Shown here piece after piece: positions 27,378 to 37,761 of a stretch of 64,000 bases of DNA. Position numbers and translations under genes: made by a program. Source of the DNA: Malaciobacter molluscorum LMG 25693. Its GTDB lineage: Bacteria > Campylobacterota > Campylobacteria > Campylobacterales > Arcobacteraceae. The notes under the pieces are model-generated. The model was not told where the DNA came from. It saw only the letters and a list, made by a program, of their open reading frames with translations, and searched no databases. Within the stretch, counting starts at the first letter, position 1, and the number at the start of each line of letters is the position of its first letter. The stretch is from NCBI RefSeq assembly GCF_003544935.1, contig NZ_CP032098.1:2666001-2730000 (forward strand), written 5' to 3'.

Positions 27378-27821
27378 ATGTTAGACGTTATGGAAATTCA
27401 AGAGATTTTACCTCATAGATACCCATTTTTATTAGTTGATAGAATCACAGAAATGCAAGCAGGCAAAAGTATCACAGGATTTAAAAATATTTCTATAAGT
27501 GAACCTGCATTTATGGGGCACTTTCCAGGACACCCAATTTACCCTGGAGTAATGATTCTTGAAGGGATGGCTCAAGCTGGTGGAGTATTAGCATTAAAAA
27601 GTAATGACCTTTCAACAGAAGAGTTACATAATAAAGTTATCTATTTTATGAGTATAGACAAAGCAAAATTTAGAAACCCTGTTAAACCAGGTGATAAGTT
27701 AGAATATAGAATTGAAGTTTTAAAATTAAGAGGAAACTTAATTGTACTTGATGGGAAAGCTTATGTAGATGATAAGTTAGTTGCAGAAGCTGAATTAAAA
27801 GCAATGGTTGTAGATAAATAA
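27378..27821 (+). CDS. fabZ: 3-hydroxyacyl-ACP dehydratase FabZ
   Basis: A 147-residue hot-dog-fold dehydratase of type II fatty-acid synthesis, converting 3-hydroxyacyl-ACP to trans-2-enoyl-ACP. The active-site segment [13 protein letters not shown] contains His48, and Glu62 in [10 protein letters not shown] is the second catalytic residue. The N-terminal [17 protein letters not shown] is characteristic. It lies just upstream of lpxA, the usual fabZ-lpxA pairing that balances fatty acid and lipid A synthesis. Confidence 0.95.
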   Translation: MLDVMEIQEILPHRYPFLLVDRITEMQAGKSITGFKNISISEPAFMGHFPGHPIYPGVMILEGMAQAGGVLALKSNDLSTEELHNKVIYFMSIDKAKFRNPVKPGDKLEYRIEVLKLRGNLIVLDGKAYVDDKLVAEAELKAMVVDK

Positions 27822-27834
27822 TTTTAGGTTTGAT

Positions 27835-28617
27835 ATGAATAATATTCACAAAACAGCAATAATTGAAGATGGTGCAATACTTGGAGACAATATAACTATT
27901 GGAGCATTTACAGTTATTGGAAAAAATGTAAAAATTGGTGATGGAACAAATATTGGTTCTCATACATTAATCGAAGGGAAAACAACAATTGGGAAAAACA
28001 ATGAAATTTTTTCACATGCAACAATTGGTTCTATTCCTCAAGATTTAAAATTCCAAGGCGAAGATGTTGAACTTATAATTGGAGACAATAATAAAATTAG
28101 AGAATATACTCTTTTCAATCCAGGAACAATTGGTGGTGGAAGTAAAACTATCATTGGAAGCAATAACTTATTTATGGGTTATACTCATGTTGCACATGAT
28201 TGTATTATTGGAGATAATTGTATATTTGCAAATGTTGCAACTTTAGCTGGTCATGTTGAGTGTGGTGATGCAGTTGTAGTTGGAGGATTAACTCCAATTC
28301 ACCAATTTTGTAAAATAGGAAGCTATGCTATGGTAGGAGGTGGTTCTGTTGTAACACAAGATATTCCTCCATTTTGTTTAGCTGAAGGAAATCGTGCTGT
28401 TCTTAGAGGACTTAATTTAACAGGCCTTAGAAGAAAACTAGATAATAGAGAAGACATTGATGAAATAAAAAAAGCTTATAAAGCTATTTTTAATTCAAAA
28501 GAGTCTATTTCTGATGTTTCTAAAAGACTAGTTGAAAGTAGTAATAATATTTATGTAAAGAATTTAGCTCAATTTGTACTTGATACAAAAAGAGGTATTC
28601 CTTTTAACAGAAAATAA
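27835..28617 (+). CDS. lpxA: UDP-N-acetylglucosamine acyltransferase
   Basis: LpxA catalyses the first step of lipid A synthesis, moving a 3-hydroxyacyl chain from ACP to UDP-GlcNAc. The 260-residue protein is a left-handed beta helix of hexapeptide repeats (IEDGAILGDNITIGAFTVIG) followed by a helical C-terminus. The catalytic-histidine region THVAHDCIIGDNC is present, as is the GLNLTGLRRK segment typical of LpxA. It lies 13 bases after fabZ and 18 before clpX. Confidence 0.95.
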   Translation: MNNIHKTAIIEDGAILGDNITIGAFTVIGKNVKIGDGTNIGSHTLIEGKTTIGKNNEIFSHATIGSIPQDLKFQGEDVELIIGDNNKIREYTLFNPGTIGGGSKTIIGSNNLFMGYTHVAHDCIIGDNCIFANVATLAGHVECGDAVVVGGLTPIHQFCKIGSYAMVGGGSVVTQDIPPFCLAEGNRAVLRGLNLTGLRRKLDNREDIDEIKKAYKAIFNSKESISDVSKRLVESSNNIYVKNLAQFVLDTKRGIPFNRK

Positions 28618-28635
28618 AAAAAGAATTGGAAAAAT

Positions 28636-29859
28636 ATGAGTAAAGTAGTATGTAATTTTTGTGGAGTAGAAGAGACTCAAGATAATCCTATAATTGCTGG
28701 TGAAAATGGATATATTTGTAAAGCTTGTGTAACAGCTGCAAATGATATTTTAAATGGAAATGAACCTCAAAGTGAAGAGGATTCAGAAGATTTAAAAAAA
28801 CCACGAGAAGAGATTAAACTAAGAACTCCAGCAGAATTAAAAGCAATTTTAGATGATTATGTTGTAGGACAAAGCAGAGCAAAAAAAGTGCTTTCAGTAG
28901 CAGTATATAATCATTATAAAAGAATCTTTAAAAAAGATTTTGACAATGAAGATGATACAGAAATCAATAAATCAAATGTACTTTTAATAGGTCCAACAGG
29001 AAGCGGTAAAACTCTTCTTGCTCAAACTATTGCAAAACATCTAGATGTTCCTTTAGCAATTGCAGATGCGACATCTTTAACAGAAGCTGGGTATGTTGGT
29101 GATGATGTGGAAAATGTTATTACAAGACTACTTCAATCAGCTGACGGTGATGTTGAAAAAGCACAAAAAGGTATTATCTTTATTGACGAAGTTGATAAAG
29201 TTGCAAGAATGAGTGAAAACAGATCTATTACTAGAGATGTGTCAGGAGAAGGTGTTCAACAAGCACTTCTTAAAATAGTTGAAGGTTCAGTGGTTAATGT
29301 TCCACCAAAAGGCGGAAGAAAACATCCTGGACAAGAAGCTATTCAAGTAGATACTACAAATATTTTATTTATTTGTGGTGGAGCCTTTGATGGTCTTGAA
29401 GATATAATCAAAAAGAAAAAAGGTGCAAATGTTCTTGGTTTTAATCAAGAAAAAAGAAGTGTTAAAGAAGAAAAAGATATATTAAGTGAAGTAGAAGCAC
29501 ATGATTTAGTAAAATATGGTCTAATTCCAGAACTTATTGGAAGACTTCATATGATTGCGACACTAAATGAAATTAGTGAAGATGATATGATACATATTTT
29601 AACTGAACCAAAAAATGCATTAGTAAAACAATATACAAAACTATTTAAAATGGATGGAGTTGAACTTTGCTTTAAAAAAGATGCTTTAAAAGAAGTAGCT
29701 AAAAAAGCAATTGATCGAAAAACTGGGGCAAGAGGTCTTCGTTCAATTTTGGAAGATATTATGTTAGATATTATGTATGATTTACCAAAATACAAAGATA
29801 AGAAGATTACAATTACAAAACAAGTAGTATTAAAAGAAAAAGAAGTAGAAGTAGCATAA
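28636..29859 (+). CDS. clpX: ATP-dependent Clp protease ATP-binding subunit ClpX
   Basis: A 407-residue AAA+ unfoldase that feeds substrates to ClpP. The N-terminal zinc-binding domain has Cys6, Cys9, Cys28 and Cys31. The AAA core has Walker A GPTGSGKT (residues 119-126), Walker [10 protein letters not shown], the pore loop region GYVGDDV, sensor/arginine motifs and a C-terminal [10 protein letters not shown] sensor-2 motif. An IGF-type ClpP-docking loop is not obvious by eye, but the LGF in the [11 protein letters not shown] segment is in the right place. Embedded between lpxA and mreB. Confidence 0.95.
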   Translation: MSKVVCNFCGVEETQDNPIIAGENGYICKACVTAANDILNGNEPQSEEDSEDLKKPREEIKLRTPAELKAILDDYVVGQSRAKKVLSVAVYNHYKRIFKKDFDNEDDTEINKSNVLLIGPTGSGKTLLAQTIAKHLDVPLAIADATSLTEAGYVGDDVENVITRLLQSADGDVEKAQKGIIFIDEVDKVARMSENRSITRDVSGEGVQQALLKIVEGSVVNVPPKGGRKHPGQEAIQVDTTNILFICGGAFDGLEDIIKKKKGANVLGFNQEKRSVKEEKDILSEVEAHDLVKYGLIPELIGRLHMIATLNEISEDDMIHILTEPKNALVKQYTKLFKMDGVELCFKKDALKEVAKKAIDRKTGARGLRSILEDIMLDIMYDLPKYKDKKITITKQVVLKEKEVEVA

Positions 29860-29868
29860 AGGAAAAAA

Positions 29869-30897
29869 ATGTTAAACAAATTAATAGGTCTATTTTCAAA
29901 TGATATGGCTATAGATTTAGGAACAGCAAATACTGTTGTTTCTATAAGAGGGAAAGGTATTATTATTAATGAACCTTCTGTTGTTGCTGTGCAGCATGAT
30001 AGATATGGAAAAGATAAAATATTAGCTGTTGGTCAAGAAGCCAAACAAATGATTGGTAAAACCCCCTTAAATATTCAAGCTGTAAGACCTATGAAAGATG
30101 GAGTAATAGCTGATTTTGAAATGACAGAGAGAATGATTAGATATTTCATTGAAAAAGCTCACTCAAGAAAATCTTTTATTAGACCTAGAATAATAATTTG
30201 TATTCCTTTTGGAATTACTCAGGTTGAGAAAAAAGCTGTAAAAGAATCTGCTTTAAGTGCAGGAGCTAGAGAAGTTTTCTTAGTCGAAGAACCAATGGCA
30301 GCAGCAATTGGTGCAGGTATTCCAGTATCTGATCCTTCAGGTTATGTTGTAGTTGATATTGGTGGTGGTACAACTGAAATTGGTGTAACTTCTCTTGGTG
30401 GATTAGTATTATGTAAATCAATCAAAGTAGCTGGTGATAGATTTGATAAAGCTATTATGGATTATGTAAGACAAAACTACAACTTATATATTGGTGAAAG
30501 AACAGCAGAAAATATAAAAATTGAAATAGGTACTGCTATTAAACTTGAAAAAGAGTTAAAAATAAAAGTGAAAGGTAGAGATAATTCTGGATTACTTTCT
30601 ACTATTGAGTTAGGAAGTGAAGGTGTTAGAACTGCAATAAAAGAACCTTTAAAAGAGATCGTTTCAGCTGTTAAAAGTGTATTAGAAGATATGCCACCTG
30701 ATTTAGCAAGTGATATTGTTGATAATGGAGTTATTCTAACTGGTGGTGGAGCTTTAATTAAAGGCCTAGATACATACTTAGCTGATATTATTAAACTTCC
30801 TGTAAAAGTTGCAGATGAACCATTACTTGCCGTTGCATATGGTACAAGTAATGTATTAAATCAAGCGGAGCTTCTTAAATTAATCAGTAATGAATAA
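29869..30897 (+). CDS. mreB: Rod-shape determining protein MreB
   Basis: A 342-residue actin-like ATPase that forms membrane filaments guiding lateral wall synthesis. Actin-fold motifs are visible: phosphate-1 AIDLGTANT (residues 14-22), phosphate-2 VVVDIGGGTTEIGV, and adenosine motif GVILTGGGALIKGL. The N-terminal MLNKLIGLFSNDM is the expected amphipathic membrane helix. mreC begins within its last codons (8-base overlap), so the two are translationally linked. Confidence 0.95.
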   Translation: MLNKLIGLFSNDMAIDLGTANTVVSIRGKGIIINEPSVVAVQHDRYGKDKILAVGQEAKQMIGKTPLNIQAVRPMKDGVIADFEMTERMIRYFIEKAHSRKSFIRPRIIICIPFGITQVEKKAVKESALSAGAREVFLVEEPMAAAIGAGIPVSDPSGYVVVDIGGGTTEIGVTSLGGLVLCKSIKVAGDRFDKAIMDYVRQNYNLYIGERTAENIKIEIGTAIKLEKELKIKVKGRDNSGLLSTIELGSEGVRTAIKEPLKEIVSAVKSVLEDMPPDLASDIVDNGVILTGGGALIKGLDTYLADIIKLPVKVADEPLLAVAYGTSNVLNQAELLKLISNE

Positions 30898-31693
30898 ACT
30901 TATATTTATTATTCTTTTTCTATTTATTAGTTTGCTATACATCTTAGATGTAAGCAAACTTTTTGGTGAAAAGTTTACTCTTTTTAATAATGTAAAACAA
31001 TTTTATATAAATAAAGTAGAAGAAGTTAATAACTTCTTAGATATGTACTTTTATCAAGCTAAAAGTATAAATACTCTCAAAAAAGAAAATTTAGAATTAA
31101 AACAGTATAAATTTTTATATGAAAGCAAAAATCAAAAGTTAAAAGATATAGAAAATAGTATTAATAGTATTAACTTAATAAAAGAAAAAGTTACCCAAAC
31201 AAGAGTTTTATCTTATGTAGAATTTGATGATTTTACAAAAGTTTGGTTAGATCAAGATAAAGAAGATGACAAAATTGAAGGTCTGATTATTGATAATTAT
31301 GCTGCAGGAATTGTTGTAAAGAAAAATTCAAAAGCACTTGGTCTTTTAAATGGAAATGAAAAAGCAAATTATGCTGTATTTATAGGTGATACAAAAGCAC
31401 CAGGAATTATTCATAGCTTAAATAAAAGCAAATATATTCTTGCAAAATATATTCCAATTTGGATAGATATTAAAATTGGTGATGAAGTTATAACATCAGG
31501 AATGGATAATATCTTTTATAAAGGATTAAAAGTTGGTAAAGTTGTATCAATAAATAAAATGCCAGATATGCAAGAAGCAGTAATTGATCCTTATGCAAAA
31601 GTTTTAAAAAGAAGATTTTTTTATATTTATAAAAACTCTACACAAGATATAGAAACAAAACCTGAGGAGATAAAAGAAGATAAAAATAAATAA
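30890..31693 (+). CDS. mreC: Rod-shape determining protein MreC
   Basis: A 267-residue single-pass inner-membrane protein: N-terminal membrane helix (about residues 3-20), a coiled coil around 50-95, then the periplasmic two-barrel MreC domain (NYAAGIVVKKNSKALGLLNG, GDEVITSGMDNIFYKGLKVG). It links MreB filaments to the elongasome. The last ~20 residues are charged and variable. It overlaps mreB by 8 bases and converges with ribE, whose stop is 3 bases away. No mreD follows. Confidence 0.92.
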   Translation: MNKLIFIILFLFISLLYILDVSKLFGEKFTLFNNVKQFYINKVEEVNNFLDMYFYQAKSINTLKKENLELKQYKFLYESKNQKLKDIENSINSINLIKEKVTQTRVLSYVEFDDFTKVWLDQDKEDDKIEGLIIDNYAAGIVVKKNSKALGLLNGNEKANYAVFIGDTKAPGIIHSLNKSKYILAKYIPIWIDIKIGDEVITSGMDNIFYKGLKVGKVVSINKMPDMQEAVIDPYAKVLKRRFFYIYKNSTQDIETKPEEIKEDKNK

Positions 31694-31696
31694 TAT

Positions 31697-32308
31697 TTAA
31701 TATCTTGCCATAATTCCCTCTACTTTTTCCCAAGTTAATTTTTCATCATTTGATTTAAACATATTAAAAATATATCTAGCAAACATATCTGTCTCAAGGT
31801 TTACTTTTGTTCCAACTTTATATCTTTTAAAAAGTGTATTTTCTATTGTATGAGGAATAATTGTTAATCTAAAAGTATTAGATAAAACTTCATTTATTGT
31901 TAAAGATACTCCATCAATAGCTATACTTCCTTTTGGAATAATATATCTTGAATAATCTTTTGGTAAAGAAATTAGAAAATCTGTTGATTTTCCATTTTGT
32001 TTTATTGAAGTAATTGTACCCAAACAATCAACATGCCCTTGAACAATGTGTCCTTCAAACCTATCACCCATCATCATTGCAGGCTCAATATGAACTTGTC
32101 CATTATAGTTTTCCATTGCTAATATTTTTTGAGATTCAAGTGATAATTCAACTGTAAAAGTTCCACTAGCAACTCTTACTACAGTAAGACAAGCACCGTT
32201 TACAGCAATCGAATCACCAACTTTTGGTTTATATTTTGCTTTTATAGTAAGAAAGCCATTTTTTAAACTTAAAACTTCAGCCATCTCTCTTATTAATCCT
32301 GTAAACAC
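31697..32308 (-). CDS. ribE: Riboflavin synthase, alpha chain
   Basis: A 203-residue riboflavin synthase that dismutates two 6,7-dimethyl-8-ribityllumazine molecules to riboflavin. Two lumazine-binding repeats are visible: MFTGLIREMAEV ... VNGACLTVV, and MGDRFEGHIVQGHVDCLGTI ... IDGVSLTINEV. The N-terminal MFTGLI is diagnostic. It is divergent from mnmG across a 221-base gap holding a palindrome. Confidence 0.95.
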   Translation of the reverse strand: MFTGLIREMAEVLSLKNGFLTIKAKYKPKVGDSIAVNGACLTVVRVASGTFTVELSLESQKILAMENYNGQVHIEPAMMMGDRFEGHIVQGHVDCLGTITSIKQNGKSTDFLISLPKDYSRYIIPKGSIAIDGVSLTINEVLSNTFRLTIIPHTIENTLFKRYKVGTKVNLETDMFARYIFNMFKSNDEKLTWEKVEGIMARY

Positions 32309-32362
32309 ATAAATCCTTCAATTAATATTAAATATACTTCAAAATATTTGGAATAATTTGAA

Positions 32363-32385
32363 TTTTTTGGTATCATACCGAAAAA
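32363..32385. promoter_or_regulatory. Palindrome between ribE and mnmG
   Basis: TTTTT-GGTAT-ATACC-AAAAA symmetry centred at 32374 (one mismatched pair between the GGTAT arms and the A/T flanks), about 55 bases before the ribE start. No gene ends here, so an operator in the divergent promoter region is the simplest reading; no regulator can be named. Confidence 0.35.
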
Positions 32386-32529
32386 ATATTGAGAAGCAAA
32401 TATTTATTAATTTTTACTATACAAAATGCTTCCTTACATATAGAACTTAAGTGAAAACAGATAAGCCTTAAATTATTGAAACTAACTGTTTTTTAAACAA
32501 AAAAATACATAAAATTTTATGGAGATAAA

Positions 32530-34404
32530 ATGAACTATGACATTATCGTCGTTGGAGGCGGACATTCAGGAATTGAAGCCTCTCTAGCTAGTGCTAGAAT
32601 GGGTAAAAAAACTCTTTTAATTACTATGCTAGTTGAACAAATTGGTGCTGCTTCATGTAACCCTGCGGTAGGAGGTCTTGCAAAAGGACACCTAGTTAGA
32701 GAGTTAGATGCTTTAGGTGGAGAAATGGGGCTTTGTACTGATTATGCAGGTATTCAATTTAGAATTCTAAACGCTTCAAAAGGTGCTGCTGTACAAGGAA
32801 GTCGTGCTCAAATTGATATGGATGAATATAGACACTATATGAGAAAAGTTTGTCACAATACACCTAATTTAGAAGTATATCAAGATGAAGTAGCAGGACT
32901 AATAATTGATGAAAATGGAGATGTTGCAGGAGTTAAAACTAAACTTACAGAAGAATTTAAAGCAAAAAAAGTAATTCTTACAACTGGTACATTTATGAAA
33001 GGTCTTATTCATATTGGTGAAAATAAGTATGAAGCAGGAAGAGCATGGGAATTACCATCAACTACTCTATCAACTCAATTAAAAGAGTTAGGTTTAAAAG
33101 TAGGAAGATTAAAAACAGGAACACCATCAAGAATTGATGCAAATTCTATTGATTTTTCTGTAATGGAAAAACATGGAGGAGATGAAAAACCAACTCCTTT
33201 TTCTTTTAGAACAGATAAATCAACATTTAATCCAAAACAATACCCATGTTATATAACATATACAAATAATAGTACACATAATACTATTACTTCAAACTTT
33301 TATAGAGCACCTCTATTTACAGGTCAAATCCAAGGAAGTGGACCAAGATATTGTCCAAGTATTGAAGATAAAGTAAATAGATTTAGTGAAAGAGAGAGAC
33401 ATCAATTATTCTTAGAACCACAAACAGCAATGTGTACAGAATATTATATAAATGGATTAAGCACGTCTTTACCAATTGATGTACAAAAAGAGATGATTCA
33501 TTCTATAAAAGGTCTAGAAAATGCTAAAGTAGTAAGATATGGATATGCTATTGAATATGATTATATCGATCCTACTGAGTTAAAACATACACTAGAAACA
33601 AAAAAAATAAATAACCTTTATTTGGCTGGTCAAATAAATGCAACTACAGGTTATGAAGAAGCAGCAGCACAAGGATTAATGGCAGGAATAAATGCAGCAC
33701 TATCAATAGATAATAAAGAGCCTTTAATTTTAAGAAGAGACGAAGCATATATTGGTGTGCTAATAGATGATCTTGTAACAAAAGGAACTAATGAACCTTA
33801 TAGAATGTTTACAAGTCGTGCAGAATATAGACTTCTTCTAAGAGAAGAGAGTGCCGACTTAAGACTTAGTCAATATGGACATAAAATAGGTCTAATTGAT
33901 GATAAAACGATGAGCCAAGTTGAACATAAAAGAAAAGTAATAAATGATGCAATTGAATTTATGGCAAATGAATGGTTCACATCAAAAAAAGAAAATCTTG
34001 AACTATTAGAAAGATTAGATGAAGATAAGATCAAAGATAGAGCACTATTAGTGGATATAGTGGGTAGAAGTAGTATTGATTCAGCAAAGTTTGATGAATT
34101 GGTTCCAAGCTTAAAAGATGTAGAGCCATATTTAAAAGAACAAATAATTGTAGAAGCTAAATATTATAGATATATAGTAAAACAACAAAAACAGATTCAA
34201 AAAATGCAAAAAATGTTAAAAATGAAAATACCAGAAAACTTTGATTATTCAAAAATTTCTGGATTATCAAATGAAGTAATCGAAAAACTTCAAAAATTTA
34301 ATCCACCAACATTATTCAATGCAAGTCAAATTTCAGGAATAACTCCAGCAGCTATTGATATATTGCATATGTATATAAATGTAAAATGTAAGACACAGAA
34401 ATAA
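32530..34404 (+). CDS. mnmG: tRNA uridine-5-carboxymethylaminomethyl modification enzyme MnmG (GidA)
   Basis: A 624-residue FAD-dependent enzyme that, with MnmE, makes the cmnm5 modification at wobble uridine 34. N-terminal FAD motif [18 protein letters not shown], the [18 protein letters not shown] block, catalytic cysteines in the middle (SGPRYCPS), [18 protein letters not shown], and the C-terminal helical MnmE/tRNA-binding region ending [14 protein letters not shown]. The final five codons and stop (34387-34404) coincide with the proposed left terminus of the Tn7-like transposon, so the last residues (CKTQK) appear to be supplied by the element. Function is probably unaffected because this end is variable. 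Confidence 0.95.
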   Translation: MNYDIIVVGGGHSGIEASLASARMGKKTLLITMLVEQIGAASCNPAVGGLAKGHLVRELDALGGEMGLCTDYAGIQFRILNASKGAAVQGSRAQIDMDEYRHYMRKVCHNTPNLEVYQDEVAGLIIDENGDVAGVKTKLTEEFKAKKVILTTGTFMKGLIHIGENKYEAGRAWELPSTTLSTQLKELGLKVGRLKTGTPSRIDANSIDFSVMEKHGGDEKPTPFSFRTDKSTFNPKQYPCYITYTNNSTHNTITSNFYRAPLFTGQIQGSGPRYCPSIEDKVNRFSERERHQLFLEPQTAMCTEYYINGLSTSLPIDVQKEMIHSIKGLENAKVVRYGYAIEYDYIDPTELKHTLETKKINNLYLAGQINATTGYEEAAAQGLMAGINAALSIDNKEPLILRRDEAYIGVLIDDLVTKGTNEPYRMFTSRAEYRLLLREESADLRLSQYGHKIGLIDDKTMSQVEHKRKVINDAIEFMANEWFTSKKENLELLERLDEDKIKDRALLVDIVGRSSIDSAKFDELVPSLKDVEPYLKEQIIVEAKYYRYIVKQQKQIQKMQKMLKMKIPENFDYSKISGLSNEVIEKLQKFNPPTLFNASQISGITPAAIDILHMYINVKCKTQK

Positions 34405-34436
34405 ATGAGAATATACACTATTTAATGAGAATTTAA
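34387..34436 (+). repeat. Left end of the Tn7-like element with two TnsB-site-like repeats
   Basis: Begins TGT; repeats ACACAGAAATAAATGAGAAT (34393-34412) and ACACTATTTAATGAGAAT (34415-34432) lie in tandem, as TnsB sites do in Tn7-type ends. The mnmG stop codon lies inside the first repeat and tnsE starts immediately after the second. Confidence 0.6.
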
Positions 34437-36131
34437 ATGCCTACTTCAACTAGAAATTTGACTCTTGACTTTATGCAAACTGAGAAAGGTCAATTTTCTA
34501 GTTTTAAATTAAATGCTATCCTTGGACTAAAATACAATCATGAAAATAAATATAGTCACAATTTTTTAGTTCAATTCCAAAATATAAAAACGAACTTTGT
34601 AGAAACAGTTGAAATCTCTCCTGAACTTTTAAGATATAGATTTAAATTAGGAAATACCTATAAAGAAGGTAAGTTAATTTCTAAAGATGAAAATGAATAT
34701 GAGAAATATCTTGAAATAAATACTCAAAAGATGAAAGTTCAAGAACCTATATACAAAATATTATCAAAAGAGACAATAATAGAAATTTTAGGTGACAATG
34801 ATTTCAATGCATTTAAATACGGAGGAAATTTTTGTTATATTCATGAAGAAGAAGATGAAAGATATATAATCCCTTCATCAGTAGTAGCCTTATATTACTA
34901 TTTTAGATCATCTTCTATGAAAGAAGCAGTATATAAAGGGAATCCCTTTGTTTTATATGATAATTTAAACTCAAACCTTATGGATAAAACAGATGCTATT
35001 TTAGTATTAGAATCTCATTCTTCAAAATTAGATGGTCCATTTATATATAGATTTCTAACAAATGAAACTGCACAAAAAGGTTTTATAGATTTTTCAAGAT
35101 ATATCTCTGCATTTAAAAATAAAAAAGACATAGATAAAAGGCCTACAGGCTTAATTCCCATAAAAGCATTGTTTCCTACAAGAGAAACTTTTAATATCAA
35201 AATTAGATATATAAAGATAGAAGATACTTCTACAGATAAAAAAACTTACCTTGTAAATGAAATTAAAAATGATGATTCGACTCTTAATTTTGATAAACTC
35301 ACAGTTTTAAAGAAAAAAAAGAAAGATGGAGCAATAGATCCAAATGATGAAAGTGGTCTTCATGTTAAAAGAAGAAAACCTAAAAAGAGAAGAAAAAATG
35401 TCAATACAAAAACACCTTCATCAATCTACGGAACAAATAAAATTAGAGAGATTGAAAATACACAAAACTTATCTTTAGAAGGCAAAGACATTATCTATGG
35501 TTTACTCGAAGAAGAAAACTCAAATGTATCACTATCAAGAGAAAAAGAAGAAAAAGGAAGTGTCTCAGTAAGTTTTTCAAAAGGTGAAAATTCTGGAGAT
35601 GAAACCTCTCAACAATCAAAACTTGAAACCGAAGATAACAACAAAGAAAAGATATCTAAACCTCCTACTTTTGACATTTTTTTAGAAAGTATTGAATTTA
35701 TTGAGGACTCTAATCTTGTAAATAATTTTATATTTGATAACATCCTTAAAGAAGTGCCAACAAGTTTTACAAAAAGTAAAAAACTTACTACTATGTGTTC
35801 AATACATAATAGACTTAAACAATATGTTACTTGTTCATTTGAATACAATGATATAAATGTAGTTTTAATTGAAGTTGAATCTGAACATAATGATTTTGCA
35901 ACTTGGGTTATTACTTCTGAAAAGGAAATATCAGAAGAGAATAGTACTGAACTCCTTAAAATGAGGTTTACTGAGTTAGAAATTCTACAAAAGATTAAAG
36001 ATAAATACAACAATTTAAATAACCAAATTTTTTTCACATATAGACATGCTCAAGTCAATGATGAAAATGAACATGAAGAAGTACTTGAAAGATGGTTATT
36101 GAGATTATTATATAAAATTAATGACAAATAA
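34437..36131 (+). CDS. tnsE: TnsE-like transposition target-selection protein
   Basis: A 564-residue protein beginning 51 bases inside the left end. From memory of Tn7 TnsE, several blocks line up in order. An N-terminal segment RYIIPSSVVALYYYFRSS corresponds to TnsE RYHIPQLELARSLFLINSY. A central KIEDTSTDKKTYLVNEI corresponds to SSNEDKDYLVEEI. A basic low-complexity linker (KRRKPKKRRKN) follows, and then a C-terminal domain with NVVLIEVESEHNDFATWVIT where Tn7 TnsE has FVLLEVDASDGVKMLSTKVL. TnsE directs insertion into replicating DNA by binding 3'-recessed ends and the sliding clamp. It is separated from the other tns genes and oppositely oriented, unlike Tn7. Alignment is by eye. Confidence 0.7.
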   Translation: MPTSTRNLTLDFMQTEKGQFSSFKLNAILGLKYNHENKYSHNFLVQFQNIKTNFVETVEISPELLRYRFKLGNTYKEGKLISKDENEYEKYLEINTQKMKVQEPIYKILSKETIIEILGDNDFNAFKYGGNFCYIHEEEDERYIIPSSVVALYYYFRSSSMKEAVYKGNPFVLYDNLNSNLMDKTDAILVLESHSSKLDGPFIYRFLTNETAQKGFIDFSRYISAFKNKKDIDKRPTGLIPIKALFPTRETFNIKIRYIKIEDTSTDKKTYLVNEIKNDDSTLNFDKLTVLKKKKKDGAIDPNDESGLHVKRRKPKKRRKNVNTKTPSSIYGTNKIREIENTQNLSLEGKDIIYGLLEEENSNVSLSREKEEKGSVSVSFSKGENSGDETSQQSKLETEDNNKEKISKPPTFDIFLESIEFIEDSNLVNNFIFDNILKEVPTSFTKSKKLTTMCSIHNRLKQYVTCSFEYNDINVVLIEVESEHNDFATWVITSEKEISEENSTELLKMRFTELEILQKIKDKYNNLNNQIFFTYRHAQVNDENEHEEVLERWLLRLLYKINDK

Positions 36132-36231
36132 TTCTTAGAATAAATTTTCTTTTTATATAAAAATGCATTATTTCTTATTTTTAGAGAGTATTCTATATAA
36201 TATAATTATTAAAAAATAAGTTAAAGTAATT

Positions 36232-37761
36232 ATGGGAGAAATAAAATTGCAATTTAAAGTTTTAAATTCATTACCAAGTTCATCCAGTACTGATACAGTT
36301 TATTTAATAAATGATAACTGGGACGATTGGTTTGAGTTTGAGACACTTTATCAACTATTTTATGATGACTCGAATAATTACAGACATACACTTGGATATG
36401 TTAAAATAGGCCAATTTGGGATGGTAAGAGAACAAAGAAGAGCTTCTTTACCTGAAAATTTTAGTAATTTAAATGAAAACTTTTTTTCATTAGGTCAAGA
36501 TGAAAGTTATTATCAAATATTAAAAGATTTTGATAATGAAATTGGATATAATATATTAATTGCACTTAAAGATATTGCTTATGATTTAGAGCTATTTGAA
36601 AAAGCACAACAGGAAAGAGTTACAAAAGTGTCTTTATTAAGAGATGTTCCAGTTAATACTGTAAAAGAGCAATTTAACAGATTAGCACATGGTGGTGAGG
36701 AATTAACAAGTTATGACTTTACCTATACCGCTCCAAAACCAAAGAATACTGATTTATATGTACAATTATCATTTAATGTTCAGCCAAGATCTAATCCTCC
36801 AACAAATGTTCATGTTGTCATTGGCAGAAATGGTGTAGGGAAAACGCATTTATTAAATAATATTCTTAACTCTTTATTATCAAGTGAGAAAACTACTAAA
36901 TATGGAATTTTTGATGCTACTAAAGCAACATTATTTGCAAACGTAGTTTCCGTATCATTTAGTGCTTTTGATGAAAATGAACCAATAAAAGAGCAAAAAG
37001 ATAAGACAAAAGGACTACAATATTCCTATATTGGACTCAAGAGAATTAAAAAAGGTGATGAAAAAGATAATTTGCCAAAAAGTCCATTTATGCTCGCTAA
37101 TGAATTTATTAAAAGCCTTAAGAATTGCCAGTTAGGAACAAAAAAAGAGAGATGGATAAATGCAATAAATTTTCTTAAATCTGATCCTATGTTTCAAGAA
37201 GCAAATATATCTAGTTTAATAGATTTAGATGAACAAAGTTTTGAAATTCAAACAAGAGAGATTTTTAAAAAACTTTCATCTGGACATAAAATAGTATTAC
37301 TTACAATTACTAGATTAGTAGAAACCGTAAAAGAAAAAACATTAGTAATGTTAGATGAGCCAGAATCACATTTACATCCTCCTTTATTATCTGCCTTTGT
37401 AAGATCATTATCAGAACTATTAATTCTTAGAAATGGAGTTGCTATTATTGCTACACATTCTCCTGTAATACTCCAAGAAGTTCCTAAAAGTTGTGCTTGG
37501 ATTTTGAATCGTTCAGGTATATCTGCTAAAGCAGAACGACCTGAGAGAGAAACTTTTGGCGAAAATGTTGGGATTTTAACACATGAAGTTTTTGGTCTCG
37601 AAGTTACCAATGCAGGTTTCTATAATTTATTAAAGACTTCAGTTAATGAAAATGACAACTATGAAGAACTTATATCAGGTTTTAATGGTCAAATAGGAAC
37701 TGAAGCAAAAGCTATTTCTAGGGCATTAATTAATATCAGAAATAGTAATGGAACCCCATAA
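36232..37761 (+). CDS. AAA/SMC-type ATPase of a Septu-like defence pair
   Basis: A 509-residue ATPase of the OLD/PtuA-like class. The ~165-residue N-terminal domain is of unknown type. Walker A GRNGVGKT is at residues 198-205; the ABC-like signature LSSGHKIVLL lies before Walker B TLVMLDEPESHLHP (Asp375-Glu376), followed by the H-loop IIATHSPVIL. Its stop shares a base with the start of an HNH nuclease gene (TAATG). ATPase plus HNH is the composition of Septu (PtuA-PtuB) anti-phage systems. The long N-terminal domain is unusual, so it may be a distinct subtype. It is cargo of the Tn7-like transposon. Confidence 0.7.
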   Translation: MGEIKLQFKVLNSLPSSSSTDTVYLINDNWDDWFEFETLYQLFYDDSNNYRHTLGYVKIGQFGMVREQRRASLPENFSNLNENFFSLGQDESYYQILKDFDNEIGYNILIALKDIAYDLELFEKAQQERVTKVSLLRDVPVNTVKEQFNRLAHGGEELTSYDFTYTAPKPKNTDLYVQLSFNVQPRSNPPTNVHVVIGRNGVGKTHLLNNILNSLLSSEKTTKYGIFDATKATLFANVVSVSFSAFDENEPIKEQKDKTKGLQYSYIGLKRIKKGDEKDNLPKSPFMLANEFIKSLKNCQLGTKKERWINAINFLKSDPMFQEANISSLIDLDEQSFEIQTREIFKKLSSGHKIVLLTITRLVETVKEKTLVMLDEPESHLHPPLLSAFVRSLSELLILRNGVAIIATHSPVILQEVPKSCAWILNRSGISAKAERPERETFGENVGILTHEVFGLEVTNAGFYNLLKTSVNENDNYEELISGFNGQIGTEAKAISRALINIRNSNGTP

